A stretch of DNA of 64,000 bases from Nocardioides speluncae (GTDB taxonomy: Bacteria; Actinomycetota; Actinomycetes; Propionibacteriales; Nocardioidaceae): the NCBI RefSeq assembly GCF_003121585.1, contig NZ_QEOO01000036.1:186001-250000 (forward strand), in the 5' to 3' direction. Shown here piece by piece: positions 16,842 to 24,912 of this stretch; positions within the stretch are counted from its first letter, which is position 1, and every line of letters starts with the position of its first letter. The notes under the pieces are model-generated. The model saw nothing but the letters and a program-made list of their open reading frames with translations, was not told where the DNA came from and made no database searches. The translations under genes were made by a program, and so were the position numbers.

Positions 16842-16993
16842 CGGATTCTCCTGTCGCGGATGCATGAACGGGTCCACCGGTAGATACGGATCAGGCGCCG
16901 GACCTGTTGAAACGACATTGCCGATCGGAAAGTCGGCTGCACCGAGTAACCCGTGCCAAATGTTTCGCGGGAGTAGGTGACGGAGGCGGTTCG

Positions 16994-17068
16994 ATCGCAC
17001 GCACCTACGACCAGGAGTACGCCGAGGTACTGGACCTGGACGCCGACTGGCGGCACGCCGCAGCGTGA
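16994..17068 (+). pseudogene. remnant of a SigE-type ECF sigma factor gene start
   Basis: The frame reads IARTYDQEYAEVLDLDADWR then HAAA and a TGA at 17066-17068. It matches the intact sigma factor at 19850 (GRTYDHEYAEF ... HDWHRAEDVA) with an internal deletion. The upstream DNA is also similar: GAGTAGGTGA followed by GG(A)GGTTCGAT occurs at both places. The start codon is ATC instead of ATG. It is therefore a decayed partial duplicate of the sigma gene 2.9 kb away. Confidence 0.65.
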
Positions 17069-17120
17069 GACAGCGGTTGCTCGCGATCCGGCACGGTCGG
17101 GCAGGATTCGCCGGTCGCCG

Positions 17121-17255
17121 TCACTCAACGGAGTTTCTCGGGTCGTACACCACAGCACCGATTCCCACGAGAACTCCGAGAAGGAGGATGGCGGGGTGCA
17201 GCCAACTGAGCAGGAGACCGCACAGGATGGCGGCCGCGAACGAGGTCAACTTCAC
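17121..17255 (-). CDS. 44-residue single-span membrane peptide
   Basis: A GTG at 17255-17253 overlaps the stop of the RVRVWFG small protein (GTGA), and the frame runs 44 residues to a TGA at 17121. The peptide starts VKLTSFAAAILCGLLLSWLH, continues with PAILLLGVLVGIGAVV and ends in a polar YDPRNSVE tail, so it forms one long or two short membrane helices. The coupling overlap and clear hydrophobic pattern support a real gene, although it is too short for ordinary detection. It may be the membrane effector or anchor of the neighbouring regulator pair; no family is recognised. Confidence 0.6.
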   Translation of the reverse strand: MKLTSFAAAILCGLLLSWLHPAILLLGVLVGIGAVVYDPRNSVE

Positions 17256-17509
17256 GGCGTGAGCTCCCAGAGCCGTTCGCTGGGCAGGGCGTCCAGGCGG
17301 CCCGCCGCATCGCCCCTGAGCGGCGCCGAGTCGACGGTCACTCGGAGACCGAGGAAGCGCCGGCTCATCGCCTCGACGTAGCGCTCGGCCTGGGTCTGGC
17401 CGGCGGCGTGCTCACGGACGATGTGGGAGCCGAACCAGACTCGGACCCGGCGGACGCTGGACTCGTCCGGCTCTGCCGCCAGACGGTGCTGCTGCTTTGT
17501 GGAGGACAT
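17252..17509 (-). CDS. small protein with RVRVWFG/EAMSRRF/PSERLWEL motifs
   Basis: This is an 85-residue protein of unknown function. Its core is RRVRVWFGSHIV, then YVEAMSRRFLGLRVTV and PSERLWELTP. The protein at 44783 shares all three blocks and the same spacing, and both genes stand divergently from a HTH/TPR regulator. ATG 17509 is taken as the start because homology to the paralogue begins shortly after. There is no signal peptide. Its strand partner is the membrane peptide that overlaps its stop. The recurrent WFG and SRRF motifs suggest a compact folded domain rather than a disordered peptide. Confidence 0.75.
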   Translation of the reverse strand: MSSTKQQHRLAAEPDESSVRRVRVWFGSHIVREHAAGQTQAERYVEAMSRRFLGLRVTVDSAPLRGDAAGRLDALPSERLWELTP

Positions 17510-17605
17510 GTTTCGAGCCTGAGCGACCGCGGCCCGACAGGGGAGTAGGGTCAGGGCACCGCAGCGTTTAGCGTGTTTAAACGGACAGAACGGGACGAAC
17601 TGACG

Positions 17606-18961
17606 ATGCCGCGGAACCACCAGTTGGCGGCGGTGATTGCTGAGGCTGGCTGCTCGTATGACGTGCTTGCCCGCGCGGTCACTCGGGTCGCCGCAGAGAA
17701 TGGTGACCGGCTCCGCACCAACCGATCCTCTGTGGCGCACTGGCTCGGTGGAACCCGGCCGGCTGGCCGAACACCGGCGTACGTCGCCGAGGCGCTGACC
17801 CGTCTGACCGGGCGGGCCGTCGGGATCGCCGAGGTCGGTCTCGGCGACGCACAGCCCGTGCCGACTGCGTTCGGCTCGGACCCGCATGCTTTAGCCAGCC
17901 TCGGCAAAGACGACCTTTTCCTCCGGCTTGATCGTCGGTCGATCCTGTACTCGGCCGCCCTCTTGCCGATGTCGCTTGCCTGGCTACAGGAAGCCGATGC
18001 TCGCGGCCGGGGGCGTCGGACTACTCCTGGCGGCAGGCTCGTCGGCGACGCCGAGGTGGCCACCGTTCTTCACATGGTCGACGCCTTCGAGCAGGCCGAT
18101 GAGATGTTGGGCGGCGGCCACGGCCGCGCCACGGTCGTCCAATACCTCGTGACCGACGTCGACGGCTACTTGCGCGCTCGCTACCAGAAGGAGGCGAGCC
18201 GCGCCGCGATGTTCGAGGCAGCCGCGCGGCTGGCCTACCTGGCCGGATGGAAGGCGCACGACCTTGGCCGCGAGGGCCTGGCGCAGCACTACTACGCCCA
18301 CGCCCTGCAGCTGGCCCACGAGGCGGACGACCCGGTTCCGGCCGCGTGGGTCCTGCGGATCCTTGCGCATCAGGCGCTCGACCTCGGTCGCCCGGACGAG
18401 TGTGTGGCGCTGGCAGAGCAAGCCTGTCGGATGGTCAACGGGCGGGTCTCACCGAGCACCGAGGCTGTCTTCACCATCACGTCTGCTCGAGCTCACGGTG
18501 CTGCTGGCGACAAGCGCCGGGCCGCCCGCAGCGTCATCAAGGCGGAAGACCAGCTGACACGAGCCGAGGGCGGCGAGCCCAACCCGGCGTGGCCGATCAG
18601 CGGACCACCGGCCGGGACGGTTGCGTCGCACACCGCGAAGACCTGGGCCGCGCTCGGCGACCACGCGGCGGCCGAGCAAGCGCATCTCGCCGCGGTGCGG
18701 GCCCGCTCGCCGGTCGGCTATCGGCGTGTCCATGCGCTCAACCTCGCCGCGGTCGGGGCGCAGCAGGCGGCCCAGGGCAAGGCCGACGAGGCCTGCGCAT
18801 CCTGGCAGCAGGCCTTCGAGTTCATGACCGGCGTCGCCTCAGCCCGGCACCGGGCAGCGATCCTCGATGCGCGCCACCACCTCCGCGCCTTCGTGCGGCG
18901 CGGCGTACCCGGTGCCGGCGCTCTCGACCACCATTGCCGCCAGCTCCTGACGCCGAGCTGA
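17606..18961 (+). CDS. NsdA-like HTH/TPR regulatory protein
   Basis: The N-terminal 75 residues of this 451-residue protein (HQLAAVIAEAGCSYDVLARA, NRSSVAHWLGGTRP, YVAEALTRLTGRAVGI) resemble the atypical HTH-like domain of NsdA and related Streptomyces developmental regulators. The rest is helical repeats of TPR type (AARLAYLAGWKAHDLGREGLAQHYYAHALQLA; ALAEQACRM; LNLAAVGAQQAAQGKADEAC). ATG 17606 is chosen; a GTG at 17573 is possible. It is divergent from the RVRVWFG small gene with under 100 bp between them, so it probably controls that promoter. Ligand or partner is unknown. Confidence 0.78.
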   Translation: MPRNHQLAAVIAEAGCSYDVLARAVTRVAAENGDRLRTNRSSVAHWLGGTRPAGRTPAYVAEALTRLTGRAVGIAEVGLGDAQPVPTAFGSDPHALASLGKDDLFLRLDRRSILYSAALLPMSLAWLQEADARGRGRRTTPGGRLVGDAEVATVLHMVDAFEQADEMLGGGHGRATVVQYLVTDVDGYLRARYQKEASRAAMFEAAARLAYLAGWKAHDLGREGLAQHYYAHALQLAHEADDPVPAAWVLRILAHQALDLGRPDECVALAEQACRMVNGRVSPSTEAVFTITSARAHGAAGDKRRAARSVIKAEDQLTRAEGGEPNPAWPISGPPAGTVASHTAKTWAALGDHAAAEQAHLAAVRARSPVGYRRVHALNLAAVGAQQAAQGKADEACASWQQAFEFMTGVASARHRAAILDARHHLRAFVRRGVPGAGALDHHCRQLLTPS

Positions 18962-19014
18962 CCGATTCGGTCGGGACGATCTGGCGGGGCGGTCTCGCGG
19001 AACAGACGCCGAAG

Positions 19015-19755
19015 TCAGCGGCCGCCGGCGACGTCGACCATCGAGCCGGTCATGTACGACGCACCATCCGACGCCAGGAACGCGATCAGCGCCGCGACCT
19101 CGTCCGCCGTGCCCGGTCGCCCGAGCGGCGGCGTGGTGCCGATCCGGTCCAGGCGCCCCGGCTCGTGGATCTCGGTCTCGATCAGGCCGGGCCGGATGCC
19201 GAGCACCCGGATGCCTTCCTTCGCGACCTCGTTGGCCAGCCCGACCGTCAACGTGTCCACCGCCGCCTTGCTGCTCGCGTAGTCGACGTACTCACCCGCC
19301 GAGCCGAGCACCGCGCCCCGCGATGACACGTTGATGATCACGCGGCCCCGGCCGCCGCGCTCGGTGGACATCCGCCGTACGGCGGACCCCGCGACTAGGA
19401 ACGCGCCGATCGTGTTGATCCGGAACACCCGCTCCAGCCGCTCGACGTCGTAGTCGGCGACCCGCCCGGCCGGCGAAACCACGCCGGAGTTGTTGACCAC
19501 CGCCCCGATTAGACCGAGCTCGGCCGACACCGTGTCGAACAACCCCTCGACCTCGGCCGGCTCCGACACCTCAGCCTGTACGGCGACCGCCCTCCGCCCG
19601 AGCCTCTCGCGGGCGGCGACCACCTGCTCGGCATCCTCCGACCGCGTCCGGTAGCTCACACCGACGTCCCAGCCGTCCGCCGCCAGCGCAATCGCCGCCG
19701 CCGCGCCGATCCCGCGGCTGCCGCCCGTCACCACTGCCGTTCCGCGATCCGTCAT
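19015..19755 (-). CDS. SDR family oxidoreductase
   Basis: This 246-residue classical short-chain dehydrogenase has the NAD(P) loop TGGSRGIG (residues 10-17), NNSG, a catalytic serine in INVSSRG and the YASSK active-site motif, and ends with the typical GSMVDVAGGR. The basic S-R after the glycine loop suggests NADP(H). Similar sequences are often annotated as 3-oxoacyl-ACP reductase-like, but there is no fatty-acid gene nearby and the substrate is unknown. ATG 19755 gives the normal length. Confidence 0.9.
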   Translation of the reverse strand: MTDRGTAVVTGGSRGIGAAAAIALAADGWDVGVSYRTRSEDAEQVVAARERLGRRAVAVQAEVSEPAEVEGLFDTVSAELGLIGAVVNNSGVVSPAGRVADYDVERLERVFRINTIGAFLVAGSAVRRMSTERGGRGRVIINVSSRGAVLGSAGEYVDYASSKAAVDTLTVGLANEVAKEGIRVLGIRPGLIETEIHEPGRLDRIGTTPPLGRPGTADEVAALIAFLASDGASYMTGSMVDVAGGR

Positions 19756-19849
19756 GCGGCCAGCGTTGCAGGTCGGCGGAAGCGATTCGGGCCGTCGAGC
19801 AACCCTTTGCTCGTTGCCTCCGTGAGAGTAGGTGAGGTCAGGAGGTTCG

Positions 19850-20377
19850 ATGGGCCGTACGTACGACCACGAGTACGCCGAGTTCGCCACCGGGGCGATG
19901 CGCGACCTGCGCCGGATGGCGTACCTGATGTGCCATGACTGGCATCGGGCCGAGGACGTCGCGCAGGACACGCTGCTCAAGATGTACGACGCGTGGCCCA
20001 GGATCCGCGACCACGAAGGGCTGATGCCCTACGCCCGGCGGGTGCTGGTCCGGGCGTTCATTGACAACCGGCGCCGGCCCTGGCATCGGGAGGCACTCGT
20101 CGAGCCGCCCAACCCACCGGCGGTGAGCGCCGACATGGACGGGGTGGCCGACCGGATGCTGGTGCTCGCTGCCCTCTCCGAGCTGCCCCCGCGGCGGCGC
20201 GCCTGTGTCGTGCTGCGCTACTACCTCCAGCTCAGTGTGGCCGAGACGGCGATCGTGATGGCCTGCGCCGAAGGCACTGTCAAGAGCCAGACCAAACGGG
20301 GACTCGAGGACCTGCGCGACGCGCTGGAACGACGCGGGTTCACCAACGTCGACTTCTCCGGAGGTGTAGTCGCATGA
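19850..20377 (+). CDS. SigE-family ECF sigma factor
   Basis: This 175-residue protein has region 2 (MRDLRRMAYLMCHDWHRAEDVAQDTLLKMYDAWPRI) and region 4 (LPPRRRACVVLRYYLQLSVAETAIVMACAEGTVKSQTKRGLEDL), the pattern of the SigE family common in actinobacteria. ATG 19850 follows an AGGAGG site and gives the family start GRTYDHEYAEF. It overlaps the next gene by ATGA; that partner is membrane-anchored but has no ZAS motif. A broken copy of this gene's 5' end lies at 16994-17068. Confidence 0.92.
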   Translation: MGRTYDHEYAEFATGAMRDLRRMAYLMCHDWHRAEDVAQDTLLKMYDAWPRIRDHEGLMPYARRVLVRAFIDNRRRPWHREALVEPPNPPAVSADMDGVADRMLVLAALSELPPRRRACVVLRYYLQLSVAETAIVMACAEGTVKSQTKRGLEDLRDALERRGFTNVDFSGGVVA

Positions 20378-21495
20378 CCGACGACCTGCACACGCTCCTG
20401 CGCGACGCAGCCGACGACAGGGCGGTCGCGGAACCGGCCACCGGACCGCAGCTGCTCGCCCGGGCCCGGGAGCGGTCCCGCCGCCGGCGTGCCCGCCGAA
20501 TGGTCGTCGGTGCCACCGTCGTCGCCACCTCAGCCGCAGCGGCGGCCGCGGTCGTGCTCGGCGGGGGACCCTTGCCCGGGCTGCGCAGCGTCGATGAGGC
20601 CGGGCCGGATCCAGACTCCGGCGTCGGCGCCTACCACCCGATCGAGCTGAGCCTCGAGGAGGCGCTCGAACGCTGTGCTCCCGTACTGGAGTCCCAGGGT
20701 TACCCGCCGGACGCCGACTGGAGGCTCGCGTCCGACTCCGAGCCACTCCATGTGGGGGCTGCGATCGTGCTTGGCCGGGCCGACCGGGGGAGCCTGACTG
20801 CCGACAGTGACTTCGTTGGGTGTGAGGTGCCATTCACCAAGTCCGAGCGGGACCGGCACCGGATCACCGAGCCAATCGCGGACAGTCACGATAGCGCTGG
20901 TTTGCTCCGACAATGCGGCGCCGTCGCCGGCTACGACTTCGCCGGTTGGGAGGTGGTCAATGCGGTCGGTGCCGCTGAGGGAGTGGAGGCAGTGCTGCGC
21001 TCGACCAACGACTACGTCGCGTACTGCTCGCTTGAGCCTGACTGGGGAAGGGCGTGGGCCAGCAGGAGTCCATCGCCACAATCACCGATCCAAGGGTGGA
21101 CCGGCCAGACGGTACTGCTGCCGACCCGGACCGAGGCCGAGGAGAATGAGCATGTGCAGTCCCCGGTGCCGGGCTCCTCGCCGTTCGGCTTCGGGCTCTC
21201 GTGCGGCGACACCAGGCAGATCATGGTCGACAACCAGCTGGACGACGGGCTTCTCTGCAGTGGTTCCGGCAGCCTGCACGACGTCTACGGCGTGCGCGGC
21301 CATAAGGCAATGAATGCAACGGTGCTCGAGGTCACCATTCGCGGTGGCGGGGATGCCTTCGTGATCCCAGTGGTTGATGGCCACTTCGCAGCACGCTTCC
21401 TGGATCCGGCCGCTGACCGCAACGACGACACCTACGACTACGTCGTCAAGGACGAGTCGGGGAATGTCCTCTATCGAGGTATCGGCGGAACCTGA
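20374..21495 (+). CDS. membrane-anchored protein coupled to the SigE-type sigma factor
   Basis: This 373-residue protein has a cytoplasmic N-terminus of about 40 residues (TDDLHTLLRDAADDRAV, then RARERSRRRRARR), one membrane helix (about 43-66) and a large external domain of about 300 residues with several cysteines. The layout is that of an anti-sigma factor, and it overlaps the sigma gene by 4 bp, but there is no HxxxCxxC zinc motif. It is most likely a non-ZAS anti-sigma or sensor for the upstream sigma factor. No enzymatic motif is recognised in the outer domain. Confidence 0.75.
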   Translation: MTDDLHTLLRDAADDRAVAEPATGPQLLARARERSRRRRARRMVVGATVVATSAAAAAAVVLGGGPLPGLRSVDEAGPDPDSGVGAYHPIELSLEEALERCAPVLESQGYPPDADWRLASDSEPLHVGAAIVLGRADRGSLTADSDFVGCEVPFTKSERDRHRITEPIADSHDSAGLLRQCGAVAGYDFAGWEVVNAVGAAEGVEAVLRSTNDYVAYCSLEPDWGRAWASRSPSPQSPIQGWTGQTVLLPTRTEAEENEHVQSPVPGSSPFGFGLSCGDTRQIMVDNQLDDGLLCSGSGSLHDVYGVRGHKAMNATVLEVTIRGGGDAFVIPVVDGHFAARFLDPAADRNDDTYDYVVKDESGNVLYRGIGGT

Positions 21496-21512
21496 CCAAC
21501 TTCAAGCACCGT

Positions 21513-23663
21513 TCAGAGCAGGTCGGCCAGGAGGGCGGCGGCGCGGACGGCGCCGTCGGTCTCGACTGGCAGCCAGTCCGGGGTGCGCCGTACCTCCGCG
21601 GCCAGCGCCTCGGCCAGTAGCGCCGGGTCGCTGGCGTCGTCGTAGCTCAGGCAGCGGCCGGCGCCGTACCGCTCCAGCCGGTGCCGGACGTGGAAGTTCT
21701 GCTCGAAGTGATGGCGCAGCGGCACGTACAGGAACGGCACCCGGTGCGTGGCCAGCTCCATGCAGGTGGTGAGCCCGCCCTGCACGATCGCGACGTCGGC
21801 GGCGCCGAGGTGGCGGTGCAGGTCGGGGAGGAAGCCGCGGACCTTGACTCCGTTGCGGCGGGGGAGTGAGGCCGGGTCGATGCGCGGGCCGCACACCACC
21901 AGGAACTTCAGCTCCGGCACCGCCCGCCGCGCCGCCGGTACGGCGTCCAGCACCCGCTGCAGAAGCGGGGCGCCCACCCCGGACCCGCCGACGGTCACCA
22001 CACAGAGCAGGTCATCGTCGCGGTAGCCAAGCTGCGCCCGCAGCAGTGCCCGCTCGCCGGCACCGAGCGGCTCGAAGCCGGTGACGTAGCCGGTGAACTC
22101 GAAGTTGGCCTCGGTCCACTCACGGATCGCGGGCAGCCCGGCCCCGAACCCAGCCGGTACGACGTCCTCGGGGCCGCCGACGAACAGCGACCGGTCCCGC
22201 AGCCGGTGGTAGCGCGCCCGCTGCTCGATCATCTCCGCGTTGTAGTCGGCGGTCAGCGCCTCCTCGGCCGCGCCGCCGTCGGGCATCGGCAGCCAGCCGA
22301 CGAAGTCGGTCAGCCAGGCGTAGGAGAACCGCTTGCGCTCGGGGTTCTCGTGCAGGAAGTAGTCGACGTCCCACGCCTCGTCGCCGATCACCAGGTCGTA
22401 GTGCTGGTCGCGGACCAGGTCGTCGAAGACCATGAAGTTGTTGACCAGGATCTCGTCCATTCGGCGGATCGCCTGGAAGGCGTGCAGGTCGTGCTCGGCC
22501 GCCTCGTCCTCGATGTGTGCCGACTCGTTGGCCAGCCACGCTGACGCCGGGTGCACGCGCTCGCCGGCCGCGCGCAGCATCGAGGTCACCGGCTCCTGGG
22601 TCAGCCAGTCGACCTGGAGGTCGGGGTGCAGCTTGCGCAGCTGGTCGGCGATCGCCAGGTCGCGACGGGCGTGCCCGAGGCCGATCGGCGAGGACAGGTA
22701 GAGCGCCCGCTTGGGCCGGCGTACGGCGCGCACCCAGGTCCGCTTGGTGGGCCGGGGGACCACGCGGTCGACGAAGTCTTTGAGCAGCCGGTTGACGAGG
22801 ACCGGGTCGCGGGCGTGCGGGGCGTGGCCACCGCCCTCGACGGTGATCAGCGTCCCGCCGGTCACCTGGGCGAGGTGCACGCCCTCGGCGTACGGCCGGA
22901 TCCGGTCGTCGTCGCCGTGGATCACCAGCACCGGCGTCTCGACCTCGGCGATCCGCCGGGCGAACTCTGGGCTCCGGCACAGCGAGCGGGCCTCCTCGGT
23001 CTCCACGAGCCGCTCCGGCGGGATCTCGTGGCCCCACCCGACCATGTCCTCGATCTGCTTGGTCGAGTGCGGTTCGGCGACCAGCCGGCCGAAGAAGAAC
23101 CGCAGGAACGCGTCGTAGTCGCCCTCGAGCCAGTTGTGCCGGTTGTACTTCGCCCACGACTCCGGCTTCGCCAGCTCCTCGTCGGCCGGTCGCTCCTCGA
23201 AGGCGTGCCGGGTCCGCTCCTCCAGACCCGGCACCAGCCCGACCGCGGCGCCGATCGCGACCAGGCCGAGCACCCGCTCCGGCGCCTCGATCGCCAGCAA
23301 TAGCGACCACGGGACGCCACACGAGAAGCCGACGACCACGGCCCGCTCGGTCTCGGTGGCGTCCAGTACGGCGAGCGCGTCGGCCACGAACTCGGCATCG
23401 ACGTACGCCGCAGTGCCGACCGGCCGGTCCGAGACACCGGAGCCGCGGCCGTCGAAGGTGACCACCCGGAAGTGCCGGGCCAGGTAGGGCACCTGCGCCT
23501 TCCACGACCGGGAGGAGACGATCGACCAGGTCGGCATCAGCAGCACCGTCGGCGCGGCTGGATCGCCGGGGTCACCGGCGTCAGCCGCCTCGAAGACCTC
23601 GTAGCCGACCCGGACGCCGTCGCGCTCGACGAAGCCGTGGGCGTCGGGAGTTCGTGCTCGCAT
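21513..23663 (-). CDS. alpha/beta hydrolase fused to a MurG-like glycosyltransferase
   Basis: This 716-residue two-domain protein carries an alpha/beta hydrolase at residues about 10-305: nucleophile S114 in VGFSCG, acid in VIHGDDDRIRPY, histidine in GGGHAPHARDP. Residues about 330-715 carry a GT-B glycosyltransferase of the MurG/UGT type: start ALYLSSPIGLGHARRDLAIA, acceptor part with EAWDVDYFLHENPERKR, donor part VTVGGSGVG, FLPDLHRHLGAADVAIVQGG and PFLYVPLRHHFEQNFHVRHRLE. The frame is continuous, so the fusion is real in this sequence. The hydrolase could act on the sugar-acceptor or its ester. It stands alone, convergent with the sigma operon. Confidence 0.88.
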   Translation of the reverse strand: MRARTPDAHGFVERDGVRVGYEVFEAADAGDPGDPAAPTVLLMPTWSIVSSRSWKAQVPYLARHFRVVTFDGRGSGVSDRPVGTAAYVDAEFVADALAVLDATETERAVVVGFSCGVPWSLLLAIEAPERVLGLVAIGAAVGLVPGLEERTRHAFEERPADEELAKPESWAKYNRHNWLEGDYDAFLRFFFGRLVAEPHSTKQIEDMVGWGHEIPPERLVETEEARSLCRSPEFARRIAEVETPVLVIHGDDDRIRPYAEGVHLAQVTGGTLITVEGGGHAPHARDPVLVNRLLKDFVDRVVPRPTKRTWVRAVRRPKRALYLSSPIGLGHARRDLAIADQLRKLHPDLQVDWLTQEPVTSMLRAAGERVHPASAWLANESAHIEDEAAEHDLHAFQAIRRMDEILVNNFMVFDDLVRDQHYDLVIGDEAWDVDYFLHENPERKRFSYAWLTDFVGWLPMPDGGAAEEALTADYNAEMIEQRARYHRLRDRSLFVGGPEDVVPAGFGAGLPAIREWTEANFEFTGYVTGFEPLGAGERALLRAQLGYRDDDLLCVVTVGGSGVGAPLLQRVLDAVPAARRAVPELKFLVVCGPRIDPASLPRRNGVKVRGFLPDLHRHLGAADVAIVQGGLTTCMELATHRVPFLYVPLRHHFEQNFHVRHRLERYGAGRCLSYDDASDPALLAEALAAEVRRTPDWLPVETDGAVRAAALLADLL

Positions 23664-23700
23664 CGGTCACCGTCACAGGGTTTCGTCGTGACTCAGTGTG

Positions 23701-24789
23701 TCACTTGCGGACTTCGAGAACCCGGTTGAACGGGGTCTCGGCCGCCGACCGGAACCCGCTGAACCCGGCGGCGGTCGTGATGTCGCGGATCCGCGCTGGC
23801 CCGGCCTGGGTGCCGATCGCCAGCCCGACCTCCTGGGACAGCGACGCCGGCGTGCACAGCAGGGTCGAGAAGCCGTAGTACGCGCGGCCGACCGGGTTGA
23901 AGTTCTCCTCGACGCGGTCTCCGGCCATCGGCTCGACGACCATCCAGGTTCCGTCATCGGCGAGCGCGTCGTACACCTGCCGCGCGGCGCCCACCGGGTC
24001 GCCCATGTCGTGCAGGGCGTCGAAGGTGGTGACCAGGTCGAAGCCGGTGCCGGGGAAGGACTGGGCGCTGGCCACCTCGAAGCTCACCCGGTCGTCGACG
24101 CCGGCCTCGGCCGCGCGCTGCCGGGCGACCTCGATCGAGGCCGGGTGGTAGTCCGAGCCCACGAACGTCGAGTTCGGGAAGGACTGCGCCATCAGCACCG
24201 TCGAGGAGCCGTGCCCGCAGCCGATGTCGGCGACCCGGGCGCCGGCGTTGAGCCGGTCGACCATGCCGATGGCGGGCAGCCAGTCGGCCACCAGGTGGGC
24301 GTTGTAGCCGGGCCGGAAGAACCGCTCGCAGCCGTGGTGTACGTCGGCGTTGTGCTCGTGCCAGCCGAGGCCGGCGCCGTCCCGGGCCGCGGCGACGATG
24401 CGGGCGGAGTCGGCCACGGTGCCGAGCGCGATCTGGAACAGCCCGGGCAGGTACGCCGGACTGGACTCGTCGGTGAACGCCACCGCCTGCTCCGGCGGCA
24501 GCGTGTACCGCCCGGTGCCCGGGTCGTAGCTCACGAACCCGCCCGCGGCCTGGGCGTTCAGCCACTCGCGCGCATAGTGCTCGCCGGTGTCGGTCGCCTC
24601 GGCCAGTCCGGTGGGTGTGATCGGACCGCGGTCGGCCATGGTCTGGTAGTAGCCGAGCTTGTCGCCGAGGACGACCAGGCCCGCGTTCAGCGTGGCCCCG
24701 ACCTCGTCGACGGCTCGGAAGACGAACGACATCAGCTTGTCGGGGTCCAGCTGCGGGGTGGCGGTGGGTGACTCTTGTACGTCGGTCAT
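23701..24789 (-). CDS. SAM-dependent methyltransferase with winged-helix N-terminus (Rv2258c-like)
   Basis: This 362-residue protein has an N-terminal dimerisation/winged-helix region (LMSFVFRAVDEVGATLNAGLVVLGDKLGYY, TPTGLAEATDTGEHYAREWL) and a C-terminal class I methyltransferase domain with motif I VADIGCGHGSSTVLMA, FVGSDYHPASIEVA and DLVTTFDALHDM. The architecture is that of small-molecule O-methyltransferases and matches the Mycobacterium tuberculosis Rv2258c type. It is divergent from the large LuxR regulator, with about 120 bp between the two starts, so it is the likely direct target of that regulator. Confidence 0.88.
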   Translation of the reverse strand: MTDVQESPTATPQLDPDKLMSFVFRAVDEVGATLNAGLVVLGDKLGYYQTMADRGPITPTGLAEATDTGEHYAREWLNAQAAGGFVSYDPGTGRYTLPPEQAVAFTDESSPAYLPGLFQIALGTVADSARIVAAARDGAGLGWHEHNADVHHGCERFFRPGYNAHLVADWLPAIGMVDRLNAGARVADIGCGHGSSTVLMAQSFPNSTFVGSDYHPASIEVARQRAAEAGVDDRVSFEVASAQSFPGTGFDLVTTFDALHDMGDPVGAARQVYDALADDGTWMVVEPMAGDRVEENFNPVGRAYYGFSTLLCTPASLSQEVGLAIGTQAGPARIRDITTAAGFSGFRSAAETPFNRVLEVRK

Positions 24790-24899
24790 GACGGGTGCTG
24801 CTCCTTGGTTGCTGCCCGAGGCTGTGGTGGGAGCAATGACGCTAGGAGCGCGGGCGCAGCCGCCGCATCAGGTGACCCCCCTGGTCTGCGTCGGCTGGC

Positions 24900-24905
24900 T
24901 ACGAT
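24900..24905 (+). promoter_or_regulatory. -10 box (TACGAT) of the large LuxR regulator
   Basis: TACGAT ends 7 bp before the GTG at 24913. It supports the GTG as start and a leaderless transcript. Confidence 0.5.
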
Positions 24906-24912
24906 CGAGACC

